A stretch of 64,000 nt of DNA, taken from contig NZ_CP128170.1 in the NCBI RefSeq assembly GCF_030347395.1, positions 2,666,001 to 2,730,000 on the forward strand, in the 5' to 3' direction. This document shows positions 50,651-58,465 of this stretch, piece by piece. The notes under the pieces are model-generated. The model did not search any database, was not told the DNA's origin, and saw nothing but the letters and a program-made list of their open reading frames with translations. How positions within the stretch are numbered: the stretch's first letter is position 1; the number at the start of each line of letters is the position of its first letter. Made by a program: the position numbers and the translations under genes. This DNA comes from Microbacterium sp. ET2 (lineage in GTDB: Bacteria > Actinomycetota > Actinomycetes > Actinomycetales > Microbacteriaceae).

Positions 50651-51501
50651 GTAATTCTCCTTCGGATGAATGCGCTGATCTGGTCGATGACCGTGACCAG
50701 CACGATGATGCAGATGACGATGGCGCTGAGATGGCCGTAGTCGTACATGCGCATGGCGGTGGTGAGCTCGAGACCGATGCCGCCGGCACCGACGAGCCCA
50801 AGGATGGTGGCGCCTCGGACGTTCCCCTCGAACAGCAGCAGCGTGTACGAGACGAGAAGCGGCGCAGCCTGGGGGAGCACGCCGTATTGGATGACCTGCC
50901 GCTGTGACGCACCCACCGCCCGCATCGCCGTCATGGGGCCCTCATCGACGGACTCCATCGCCTCGGCGAAGACCTTGCCGATCGATCCGATGGACCCGAG
51001 CGTCATCGCCAGGATGCCCGCGAAGGGGCCGAGCCCGACGGCGGAGACGAACATGAGGGCGAACACGAGATCGGGAACCGAGCGGATGATGTTCATCCCC
51101 CAGCGGGCCGGATAGTAGATCCAGCGAGGGGCGAGAGTGGATGCCGCGGCGAAGGCGACGAGCAGCGACAGCACCGCCCCCAGCACGGTGCCGACGATCG
51201 CCATCTGCAGCGTCTCGATGAGGAGCGCGACGATCGTGCCGAGGTCGGAGAAGTCGGGCGGAAAGAGCCGCCCGAGGAACTCCGACATGTTGACCGCTCC
51301 GTCGGCAAGCTTTGTGAAGTTGAACTCCGCACCGGCGAACGACCACAGCAAGATGACCGCCGCGACCGGCAACCCGATGAGGAAACGGGTGCGCGGGAGG
51401 GTGAACGCGCGCTCGAGCCGGTGTCGCTCGGGTGCCGAGAGCCGGTTCCCAGATGTCTCGCGCACCGCCGTGCGGGGCTGCTCAGATGAGGTGGTGGTCA
51501 T
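50647..51501 (-). CDS. Phosphate/phosphite/phosphonate ABC transporter permease (PhnE-like)
   Basis: A 284-residue permease: IIRSVPDLVFALMFVSAVGLGPFAG and the EAA-like loop EAMESVDEGPMTAMRAVGASQRQVIQYGVLPQAAPLLVSY are specific to the PhnE family. Six helices. Its start overlaps the PhnC-like gene by 20 bp. Part of the phnD-phnC-phnE-like order. Confidence 0.93.
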   Translation of the reverse strand: MTTTSSEQPRTAVRETSGNRLSAPERHRLERAFTLPRTRFLIGLPVAAVILLWSFAGAEFNFTKLADGAVNMSEFLGRLFPPDFSDLGTIVALLIETLQMAIVGTVLGAVLSLLVAFAAASTLAPRWIYYPARWGMNIIRSVPDLVFALMFVSAVGLGPFAGILAMTLGSIGSIGKVFAEAMESVDEGPMTAMRAVGASQRQVIQYGVLPQAAPLLVSYTLLLFEGNVRGATILGLVGAGGIGLELTTAMRMYDYGHLSAIVICIIVLVTVIDQISAFIRRRIT

Positions 51502-52300
51502 GGTCGTCTCCGTCGTCGTAAAGCGATTGGAGGGCCGTCGCGGCGAGGGTCACGGTCGGAGCAGACACCGTCATCCGCCCGCGGCGGAGCCCGACGATGC
51601 GGTCGCTGTGTTCCAGTGCGAGTGGCAAGACGTGGAGGCTCACCAGCACGGGGATGCCGTCGTCGTGGGCGATGTCGCGGAGAAGACCGAGCACGGAGTG
51701 GGCCAGGCGAGGGTCGAGGGACGCGACCGGTTCGTCGGCGAGGATGAGCCGCGGCTGCTGCATGAGCGCCCGCGCGATGGCCACGCGCTGCTGTTGGCCG
51801 CCGCTCAGCGATCGCGCGGGCATGGTCGCCTTATCGGCGATGCCGACCCGGTCCAGCAGTTCGAGTGCACGCACCCGGTGTGCGCTGGTGAAGCCGCCGA
51901 CGAGGTTCAGCGGTCCGGACGCGTGCAGGGCGCCGGTCAGCACATTCGTCAAGACGCTGAGCCGCGGGATGAGGTTGAACTGCTGGAACACCTGGCCCAC
52001 TTCCGATCGGAGCCGGCGCAGCTCGCGCCCGCGCGCCTGACCGACGTCGTGCCCGGCGACGAGCGCTGTTCCGCCGGTGATCGGCGCGAATCCGGTGAGG
52101 CTCTTCATCAGCGTGGACTTGCCCGACCCCGAGGCGCCGAGGAGGGCGACGGTCTCGCCGGGGCGGACCTCGAGGTCCACGCCGCTCAGCACCCGGTTGG
52201 TGCCGTAGGAGACCTCGAGGCCGCGGACCGCGACCAGCGGAGCGGACGAGAGGTCCGCCTCGCCGGTGCGCGGCTTCTCCGCAGGGAGCGACGAGGTCAT
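51482..52300 (-). CDS. Phosphonate-type ABC transporter ATP-binding protein (PhnC-like)
   Basis: A 272-residue ATPase. LVAVRGLEVSYGTNRVLSGVDLEV, Walker A GASGSGKST, Q-loop QVFQQFNLIPRLSVLTNVLTGAL (typical PhnC), signature LSGGQQQRVAIARAL, Walker B LILADEPVASLDP. The ATG at 52300 shares its A with the TGA of the upstream binding-protein gene (TGATG), so translation is coupled. Confidence 0.94.
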   Translation of the reverse strand: MTSSLPAEKPRTGEADLSSAPLVAVRGLEVSYGTNRVLSGVDLEVRPGETVALLGASGSGKSTLMKSLTGFAPITGGTALVAGHDVGQARGRELRRLRSEVGQVFQQFNLIPRLSVLTNVLTGALHASGPLNLVGGFTSAHRVRALELLDRVGIADKATMPARSLSGGQQQRVAIARALMQQPRLILADEPVASLDPRLAHSVLGLLRDIAHDDGIPVLVSLHVLPLALEHSDRIVGLRRGRMTVSAPTVTLAATALQSLYDDGDDHDHHLI

Positions 52301-53211
52301 CAGCGCAGGTCCTCGAGCTTCACGCCGGCGACGGCGGCGATGTCGACGAAGCCCTGGAACTCCTCGGGATCGGGGGCGATCATCGTTTCACGACCGACGA
52401 AGCCTTCGCCGAGCGCTCCGAGTGATTCGGCATTCTCCTCGGAGAAGACCTGCGGAAGCGCCTTCTCGAGGAGCGTGCGCGTCTCATCGTCGAGCGACTG
52501 GCGTGCGAGCACGGCGCCCGCGATCGGCATGGAGGGGCTTTCGCCGATGCCGCGCCACTCGCCGTCGGCGAAGGGGAAGTAGGGCTCTCCGAGCTGGGTG
52601 AGCATGATGGCCGTGCACGCGGCATCCACCTGTCCCTGTTCCAGAGCGGCGAAGCTGCCCTCGTGACCGCCGGCGAAGATCGCCTCGTAGTCGGTGCCCT
52701 GTTCGAGGCCCTCCTCGTGCAGCATGTAGACCGGCATGAAGTAGCCCGAGCTCGAGGCCTGGTCGGCGAACGCGACCGTCGCACCCTCGAGGTCGGCGAC
52801 CTCGGTGACGGGCGAGTCGTCGAGCACGACACAGGTGGAGACCGGTGTGTCGTCGCCCTGCCAGGCGAGCAGCGCGTCGACCTCGCCGGTGTTGACCGCG
52901 AGGGCGGAGGGGAAGCCGCTCATGATGCCGATGTCGACGTGGTCGGCGCGGATAGCCTCGACGACGCTGAGATAGTCGGGCACGTCGGTGATCTCCACGT
53001 CGCGACCGGTCTGCTCCTCGAGCAGGGTGGCGAGGGCGTCGATCGGGTTCTCAGCCGACGGGTCGTCGCCGAGCGGAATGGTGGCGATGGTGATGGGGGC
53101 GGATGACCCCTCCCCGTCTCCGGGGGAAGCGGAAGCGGCTGCCTGGCAACCGGCGAGGGCGACGACCGTGAGGCCGCTGAGGGCGAGAAGGGGGAGTGTG
53201 GTGCGACGCAT
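52300..53211 (-). CDS. Phosphate/phosphite/phosphonate-binding lipoprotein (PhnD-like)
   Basis: About 303 residues from ATG 53211, chosen as the start that gives a compact lipoprotein signal (MRRTTLPLLALSGLTVVALAGC, lipobox LAGC); ATG 53244 would add 11 residues. PhnD hallmarks are DVEITDVPDYLSVVEAIRADHVDIGIMSGFPSALAV and VAFADQASSSGYFMPVYML. First gene of the operon phnD-C-E-phosphatase-TetR-like. Substrate may be phosphonate, phosphite or a phosphoester. Confidence 0.92.
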   Translation of the reverse strand: MRRTTLPLLALSGLTVVALAGCQAAASASPGDGEGSSAPITIATIPLGDDPSAENPIDALATLLEEQTGRDVEITDVPDYLSVVEAIRADHVDIGIMSGFPSALAVNTGEVDALLAWQGDDTPVSTCVVLDDSPVTEVADLEGATVAFADQASSSGYFMPVYMLHEEGLEQGTDYEAIFAGGHEGSFAALEQGQVDAACTAIMLTQLGEPYFPFADGEWRGIGESPSMPIAGAVLARQSLDDETRTLLEKALPQVFSEENAESLGALGEGFVGRETMIAPDPEEFQGFVDIAAVAGVKLEDLR

Positions 53212-53361
53212 GAGGGCGGCCTTCCGGGTGAATTTCGAGGTCATCGGTATTCGAACTCGAGAAGGTGAAGGCGAATTACGAGACCGCCGGACTGCGAATC
53301 GAACGGAAGGTGAACAGGCGGTGGGTCATGCGCTGATCCCACGAAGCGAACGGTGCCGGGC

Positions 53362-53799
53362 TCAGCCGACGGTGTCCCCCGAGGCATCGCTGAAGGACTC
53401 GGGCTCGGGCCACTCCCATTCGGGAAGAAGGACGCTCAGGGGAGCGGTCCGACCGCCACTGAGAAGGACCGTGGTCGCGATGTTGTACGGGTCGATCTGC
53501 CTGATGAACTCGCGGCACCTACCGCAGGGCGGCAGGATGGTCAGCCGGTCTTGGCCGTCTCGCCAAACGGCGACGATGCGAGCGATCTGATACTCGCCGC
53601 TCGTCACCATCGAGGCGATGGCCGCGTGTTCCGCGCAGAACCCGGTGCCGCTTCCCGTATCGATGTAGACACCGGTGTGGATGGCGCCACTCGTCGTTTC
53701 CAGTGCCGAAGCGACGTTTCCGAACAGGCGATCGTTCGACCAGTGAGGGTTGAGGGTGGCCTCTGCGATGTCGATCAGGTTCACGCGGGTCGCCATCAT
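53362..53799 (-). CDS. Cytidine deaminase-family protein
   Basis: A 145-residue zinc deaminase: C55-A-E57 (catalytic glutamate) and P91-C92-x2-C95 (PCGRCREF). Length and the single-domain layout match tetrameric cytidine or blasticidin-S deaminases; IHTGVYIDTGSGTGFCAEHAA is close to that group. ATG 53799 overlaps the stop of the MerR gene by 4 bp, so the regulator and the enzyme are made together. Substrate could be a nucleoside or a nucleoside antibiotic. Confidence 0.9.
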   Translation of the reverse strand: MMATRVNLIDIAEATLNPHWSNDRLFGNVASALETTSGAIHTGVYIDTGSGTGFCAEHAAIASMVTSGEYQIARIVAVWRDGQDRLTILPPCGRCREFIRQIDPYNIATTVLLSGGRTAPLSVLLPEWEWPEPESFSDASGDTVG

Positions 53800-54560
53800 C
53801 CGAGACTAGACACTGCCCTCGACTGCAGCAGCGCGTGGAGATGCCCCGACGCCTCCAGCAGCGCGACACTTCGACGCGTGAGATCGGAGAGTCGCTCCTC
53901 GAGAAGCCGCCGCGCATCCTCCGTCATCCCGTCGGCGCGGAGCTGGCCGAGTAGGCGCGCGATGGGCGGGATCGGGTACCCGCCGGCCCTCAGGGCGGCG
54001 ACGATCCGCGCTTCGCTGATGGCCCGCGCCCCGTATCGACGTGCATGGCCCGCAGCGCTGCGATCCGGGGCGATCAAGGCCTCCTTCTCCCAATGACGCA
54101 GGGCCGAGGTGCGGACGCCGAGCGCGTCGGCCAGTTCGCCGATCGTCATCACGTCGTGTTCGTCGAAGTCGTCGGCGCGATCAGCGAGAACCGCGTCGAG
54201 GCCTCGGAGGGCTTCTCGCACGTTTCCACGTGATCGTGAGATCTCGGCGTGAAGGTCGTCGATGCGTTCGGCCGCGGCATCCATCGGTTCTTCGAGCAGT
54301 GCGGGCATGATCCGGCGTGCAGGAACGGGTCCGATCGCCGCGGTCAGCGCGCGGTAGGCGCGGAGGGCGACGACGTGGTGAGGTCGGTAGCGCCGATACC
54401 CGTTCTCGCCGCGGTCAGCAGCAGGGATGATGCCGAGCCGTTCCAGGTCACGCACCTGCTGTGTGGAGTAGCCGACCTGTCGGCCCGCGGCCGAGGTTGT
54501 CAGCGACACCTCTTGAGGGTTTGGCACGTTGGTTCCGTCCCTCCCGGCCTCCAAGTCCAC
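53796..54560 (-). CDS. MerR-family regulator with two DNA-binding domains
   Basis: Up to 254 residues. A first MerR-type HTH spans about residues 28-60 (GYSTQQVRDLERLGIIPAADRGENGYRRY). A second, complete one spans 138-175 (MTIGELADALGVRTSALRHWEKEALIAPDRSAAGHARRY). Between them is a helical segment. MerR proteins normally have one such domain and dimerise. The start is uncertain: GTG 54560, 54527 and 54509 are all possible. Coupled to the downstream deaminase gene. Divergent from the DUF6194 gene. Confidence 0.85.
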   Translation of the reverse strand: MDLEAGRDGTNVPNPQEVSLTTSAAGRQVGYSTQQVRDLERLGIIPAADRGENGYRRYRPHHVVALRAYRALTAAIGPVPARRIMPALLEEPMDAAAERIDDLHAEISRSRGNVREALRGLDAVLADRADDFDEHDVMTIGELADALGVRTSALRHWEKEALIAPDRSAAGHARRYGARAISEARIVAALRAGGYPIPPIARLLGQLRADGMTEDARRLLEERLSDLTRRSVALLEASGHLHALLQSRAVSSLG

Positions 54561-54588
54561 ATAAGCACATGAAGCTCAGGATGGAGGA

Positions 54589-55035
54589 ATGGATATTCAG
54601 GAGATCGTCGCGACCGCCCGGGCCTTCGACGGTGTACTCGTGGTCACCCTCGAGGCGGGGAGCGGGCTGCCCGAGCTCGCCTGGGGTGACGTGTTCGTCT
54701 ACTACGCACCCGACGGCGTCATGCCCGAGCGCACCCAGCCCTACGCCACGGTTGTCACGAAGAACTACCCCGGCGACGAGGCGTCGAAGCTTGACGAGCC
54801 CGGTCGCTTTCGTGTCAACATACACGTCGGGCGCGAGCGGGTCGCAGAGCTGACGGATGCCGCTGCCCGCCCCGCCGCGACAGACACGTTCGTGCGACAT
54901 CCGCTGTACGGCGACGTCGGGTGGGTGTCGATCGTGAACCCTGGACCGGTCACATCCGGGATGGTGCTCACGCTCCTTCGCGACGCGCACGAGGCTGCGC
55001 GCACCCGCGTCATCCGACGCTCGAAGGGGAGCTGA
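54589..55035 (+). CDS. DUF6194-family protein
   Basis: A 148-residue protein: MDIQEIVATARAFDGVLVV, WGDVFVYYAPDGVMPERTQPYATVVTKNYPGDE, RFRVNIHVGRERVAEL, and HPLYGDVGWVSIVNPGP, which I recognise as DUF6194. Function unknown. The ribosome site GGAGG is only 1 nt from ATG 54589, but the start agrees with the family N-terminus. It ends 3 bp before an in-frame downstream gene with no standard start codon. Confidence 0.85.
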   Translation: MDIQEIVATARAFDGVLVVTLEAGSGLPELAWGDVFVYYAPDGVMPERTQPYATVVTKNYPGDEASKLDEPGRFRVNIHVGRERVAELTDAAARPAATDTFVRHPLYGDVGWVSIVNPGPVTSGMVLTLLRDAHEAARTRVIRRSKGS

Positions 55036-55038
55036 GAC

Positions 55039-55575
55039 CTGGCTTCGCCGCAGGCGCTGAGCGAGACTGACCGTCGCCTGGTCGCGGGGTGGGCGGCGGA
55101 TTGCGCCGAGCGCGTGCTGCCGCTGTTCGAGCGTGTTGCGCCGGGCGACCCACGAGCACGCGACGCGATCGCCCGTGCCCGCGCCTTCTTCCGCGGAGAG
55201 CTCGACGCTGCGGGTGAGATCCGGCGCCGCTTCGTCGCTGGTCGCGCGGCCGCTGGCCTCAGCGACGCGGCAGCAGTGGCCGCAGCCCGGTCGGCGGCAC
55301 AGGCGGCTGGTGTCGCCCACATGGGTGCGCACGCACTCGGGGCGGCAGCGTATGCCGCGCGGGCGGCCGGATCGGCGGCACCCGATGATCCGGATGCCGC
55401 CGCCGACGAGATCCGGTGGCAGATCACCGCGTTGACTGCCGAAACTCGGGCGGCGTTACGCCGGCTTCCTCCTCTCGGGGAGAACACGGCAGGTCCGCTC
55501 GGTGGCGGTCTTCTCGCGCGGGGCGACCTGGCGGCGCACATCCGGCTGATCCAGGCGGCGCTGGTCAAGGTCTGA
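55039..55575 (+). CDS. Putative immunity protein (Imm-5-like), apparent CTG start
   Basis: 178 residues if read from CTG 55039. The protein continues LASPQALSETDRRLVAGWAADCAERVLPLFE, then RARAFFRGEL, and AAGVAHMGAHALGAAAYAARA, the pattern of immunity-like proteins adjacent to polymorphic toxins. The first ordinary start is GTG 55114, which would cut 25 family-like residues. CTG 55039 has a strong ribosome site AAGGGGAG (55024-55031) 7 nt upstream, and it sits where homologues have ATG. No toxin gene is nearby. Same frame as DUF6194, separated by one TGA. Confidence 0.75.
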   Translation: MASPQALSETDRRLVAGWAADCAERVLPLFERVAPGDPRARDAIARARAFFRGELDAAGEIRRRFVAGRAAAGLSDAAAVAAARSAAQAAGVAHMGAHALGAAAYAARAAGSAAPDDPDAAADEIRWQITALTAETRAALRRLPPLGENTAGPLGGGLLARGDLAAHIRLIQAALVKV

Positions 55576-55647
55576 TCACGGGCGTCCACTGTCGATGTCC
55601 GCCTCCGCGCTCGCGAACCTCGGCTCCGAGACGCGTGAGCCGATCGT

Positions 55648-57024
55648 TCAGAAGGGTGCGGGTTCGTGGCGGTTGTCGGCGGGTCCGTCGGTGATCCGGA
55701 ACTCCAGGCCCGGGTTGGTCCATCTCGCCCACAGGTCGTCAGGAAGGTCTTCCTCGGGGGTGAAGTGCACCCCGTGGCCGGGTGGGTTGTCGGTGTAGAT
55801 CCGTCCGGTGGGGGAGGTCCACTCCATCACTCCACCGTCCCGTTGCCGGACTTTCCAGGCGGTGAACTGTTTCATGCTGTGGTGCCTCTGACACAGGCAG
55901 CACAGGTTGCAGATCTCTGTCTTCCCACCGAGGGCGGCGTCGTGGTTGTGGTCGACCTCGCATTTGCGGGCGGGCATGCGGCATCCCGGCCACCGGCAGT
56001 GCTTGTCCCTGCCTTTGAGGAACCGGTCCATCGGTTTGGTGCGCTGGTAGGTGTCCACCGCCATCGTCAACCCCGTGATCGGGTGGGTGAGCAGCCGCTC
56101 CCACGTCCCGTAACTGTTCCCCGCCAGCAACCGGGCGGTCTTCGCGTCGATCGGCCCCACCCCGGCGAGATCGCACGGGACGTCGCTTCGTCCCATGAGG
56201 GCCATCACCGGGATCACGACCTGCACCTTCGCCGTGATCGCCCCAAGACCTCCCGGCTCATCGCCAGACCCGGTCGGGTCCACGTTCGGTGTGGAGGTGA
56301 GGAGCATGTCGGCGAACAGGTCCGCACGGACCTCGTCCAGGGACCGAGTGTCATCCGATCCCGGTTCCCGGGCGGCGATGACCTCATTCGCCTGATCGGT
56401 GACCCGCTGGAAGATCCCCTCGATCAGCACCGTGGAATGCACAGACCGCAACTCCGACATCCCCTCCCCGACCGGGTACCGGACGATCTTCCGCTCCCGA
56501 AACGCCCCCGCATGCCGCTCCGTCAGGGTCCGCGGGTTCATCCGCTCCGCAATGACCTCCAAATCCGCACGAGCACGACCCGGGGTCTCGTCCAGACAGA
56601 TCTCGGCAGCGAGCTGGTCGAACTCACCCTTCAGCTCGATCGGCAGCCGCCGGCCGATGTCCTCGACCACCGCGACATGCGCCCGAGTGATGAGCCCTTT
56701 CTCGAGGCAGTGCACCGTCGCGGGGTAGTCGTTCACCAACGCAAACGCACTATCGATCTGGCGCTGCACCGACCGGTCCGACAACCGCACCGCTGCGGCA
56801 ATCTCCGCCGCCACACCCCGCAACGCCATATCCCGGTCACGCACCACCGCCGACGACCCCTCCGCCAACCGTGCCGCGAACGCGCCCGCCTCAGCAAGCG
56901 CACGCGTCTGCTCCGCCTCCGCCGCGGCAAGCGCCTCTTGAGCGGCTTCCACCCGCGTGAGCACGCCAGTCAGCTCAACCCGGTCCTCGTCACTGAGGAG
57001 TGAAAGCCGCGGGTTCGAACGCAT
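55648..57024 (-). CDS. DUF222/13E12-family HNH endonuclease, copy 2
   Basis: A 458-residue protein, colinear with the gene at 33291-34667 without indels. HNH module at 341-392 (CRWPGC, CEVDHNHDAALGG, CLCQRHH) is intact. Differences from copy 1 (about 33 residues) gather in the first 45 residues and a few scattered sites, while long internal runs are identical at protein level. Start ATG 57024. Same orientation as copy 1, so the two are direct repeats 22.4 kb apart. Confidence 0.93.
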   Translation of the reverse strand: MRSNPRLSLLSDEDRVELTGVLTRVEAAQEALAAAEAEQTRALAEAGAFAARLAEGSSAVVRDRDMALRGVAAEIAAAVRLSDRSVQRQIDSAFALVNDYPATVHCLEKGLITRAHVAVVEDIGRRLPIELKGEFDQLAAEICLDETPGRARADLEVIAERMNPRTLTERHAGAFRERKIVRYPVGEGMSELRSVHSTVLIEGIFQRVTDQANEVIAAREPGSDDTRSLDEVRADLFADMLLTSTPNVDPTGSGDEPGGLGAITAKVQVVIPVMALMGRSDVPCDLAGVGPIDAKTARLLAGNSYGTWERLLTHPITGLTMAVDTYQRTKPMDRFLKGRDKHCRWPGCRMPARKCEVDHNHDAALGGKTEICNLCCLCQRHHSMKQFTAWKVRQRDGGVMEWTSPTGRIYTDNPPGHGVHFTPEEDLPDDLWARWTNPGLEFRITDGPADNRHEPAPF

Positions 57025-57058
57025 GTATGAAGCATCCCACCCACCTCCGACATCGGAT
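55648..57058. repeat. Long direct repeat, right copy
   Basis: Counterpart of 33291-34701, same orientation. Similarity ends about 34 nt beyond the start codon. Confidence 0.8.
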
Positions 57059-57079
57059 TTCGAATCATCTCGCCCTGCA

Positions 57080-57874
57080 TCACAAGGCAGCAGCCAGCCG
57101 TACACCACGCGCCCGGCTCCGCCCGACATGCCGGTACCACTGCGCGCAGAGGACGAGGACGATAACCCCATCGACGAGCCCTCCCGCGTAGTACATCAGC
57201 ATCGCGCCCGCCTCGGCCGCACCAGCGCCGACACCGAGCGGAGGGTGCGCGTAGATCCATTTCGCGAGGATGCTGTGCGCTGCCATCGCCGCGAGCAGCA
57301 CACCAGCACGAAGTCCGAACCCGGTGCGATGCGGCGCAGGGTCGATCGGGATGATCGCAGCGGTGAAGAGCAATCCCGCGAGCAGGAAGTGAATAGACAC
57401 CACCAGATGCAGAAGAGGGTTGCCCTCCAAGAGCGCGTATGCGCCGCTCGTGTACAACAACCACAGACCGCCCACGTTGAGGACGGCGGCGACGACCGGA
57501 GTGCTGATCACCTGAGCCGGCAGGCTCCGCAGCAGTCGCGAGAGACGACGCGCGCGGCTGACGTGCAACGATCGCAGCGCCAGAGTGACAGGCGCGCTGA
57601 GGACGAGCAGCAACGGGCCGGCCATGCCGACGAGCAGATGTGCGCCCATGTGCGCGACGAAGTCCTCGTGGGCGGCCGCGGCGAAAGGCCCGAGAAACGT
57701 TGCAGCGATGAGCAGGACGCCCGAAGTCCACGCCGCGGTTCGGAACCACGGCCACGATCGACCCCGGTGGTGCTGAAGAGCGACGCCCGTCGCATAGGCG
57801 GCGATCGCCAACCCGAAAGGGATCGCGAAGATCACATCGCCGGGGAGGGACGACGTCGAGTGCGCGTGCATCAT
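57080..57874 (-). CDS. CtaG-type (caa3 oxidase assembly) membrane protein
   Basis: A 264-residue protein with about seven helices. AHEDFVAHMGAHLLVGMAGPLLLVLSAP, LLHLVVSIHFLLAGLLF and IDPAPHR are characteristic of the Caa3_CtaG family; several histidines on helix faces could bind copper. Typically involved in cytochrome oxidase copper assembly or copper handling. Translation is coupled to the DUF2243 gene by a 4-bp overlap. Confidence 0.9.
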   Translation of the reverse strand: MMHAHSTSSLPGDVIFAIPFGLAIAAYATGVALQHHRGRSWPWFRTAAWTSGVLLIAATFLGPFAAAAHEDFVAHMGAHLLVGMAGPLLLVLSAPVTLALRSLHVSRARRLSRLLRSLPAQVISTPVVAAVLNVGGLWLLYTSGAYALLEGNPLLHLVVSIHFLLAGLLFTAAIIPIDPAPHRTGFGLRAGVLLAAMAAHSILAKWIYAHPPLGVGAGAAEAGAMLMYYAGGLVDGVIVLVLCAQWYRHVGRSRARGVRLAAAL

Positions 57875-58368
57875 CCTCCGGCAGGCAGGATGTTACGGCG
57901 AGTCCGGATGAGCAGCACCACCCCGGCCACGATCATCAGCAGTGCAATGGCGTTCCACGTCAGGTCGTACGGGAGCAGATCGTCGACGTATCGGATCTGG
58001 TGGATTCCGAGGAGCTTGTGCTGGATGAGCCCGTCATAGAGCTGGAACCCGCCGCCACCCAGAAGCACCCCGCCCCACCACCGCGTCGCCCAGAAGGCTC
58101 GGCGCCGGCGCAGATCAGCGACCAGGAACAGTCCGCCGATCGTCGCGAACCAACTCAGTGCATGGAAGAAGCCGTCGGACACCAGGCCGATATCGGTCCC
58201 CGACAGGTCGTAGAAGTGATGCCAGTGCAGGATCTGGTGGAACACCGCCTCGTCGATGAACGCCACCGTTCCGATGCCGAAGAGCACTCCCGCCCACACG
58301 TTGCGTTGCGAAGCCTGCCGCCTCGCCGCGACGTCGATCTCGGCCTTCTCGGCTGCTGAAGTGCTCAC
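57871..58368 (-). CDS. DUF2243 membrane protein
   Basis: A 165-residue four-helix protein: GIGTVAFIDEAVFHQILHWHHFYD (histidine-rich first helix), LVSDGFFHALSWF, and GGFQLYDGLIQHKLLGIHQIRY, the signature of DUF2243. Function unknown, but it is regularly next to CtaG-like genes, as here, and the conserved histidines suggest metal or haem contact. First gene of the pair. Confidence 0.92.
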   Translation of the reverse strand: MSTSAAEKAEIDVAARRQASQRNVWAGVLFGIGTVAFIDEAVFHQILHWHHFYDLSGTDIGLVSDGFFHALSWFATIGGLFLVADLRRRRAFWATRWWGGVLLGGGGFQLYDGLIQHKLLGIHQIRYVDDLLPYDLTWNAIALLMIVAGVVLLIRTRRNILPAGG

Positions 58369-58465
58369 GTTCGTCCGCCCTCTCTCGTGGAGAGCTCGAC
58401 GAAACCAGACCGACTACGCCTCGCCGAGCCCCTTGACAGCCAGAGCCGTCGGGCGCGCCTCGCCG

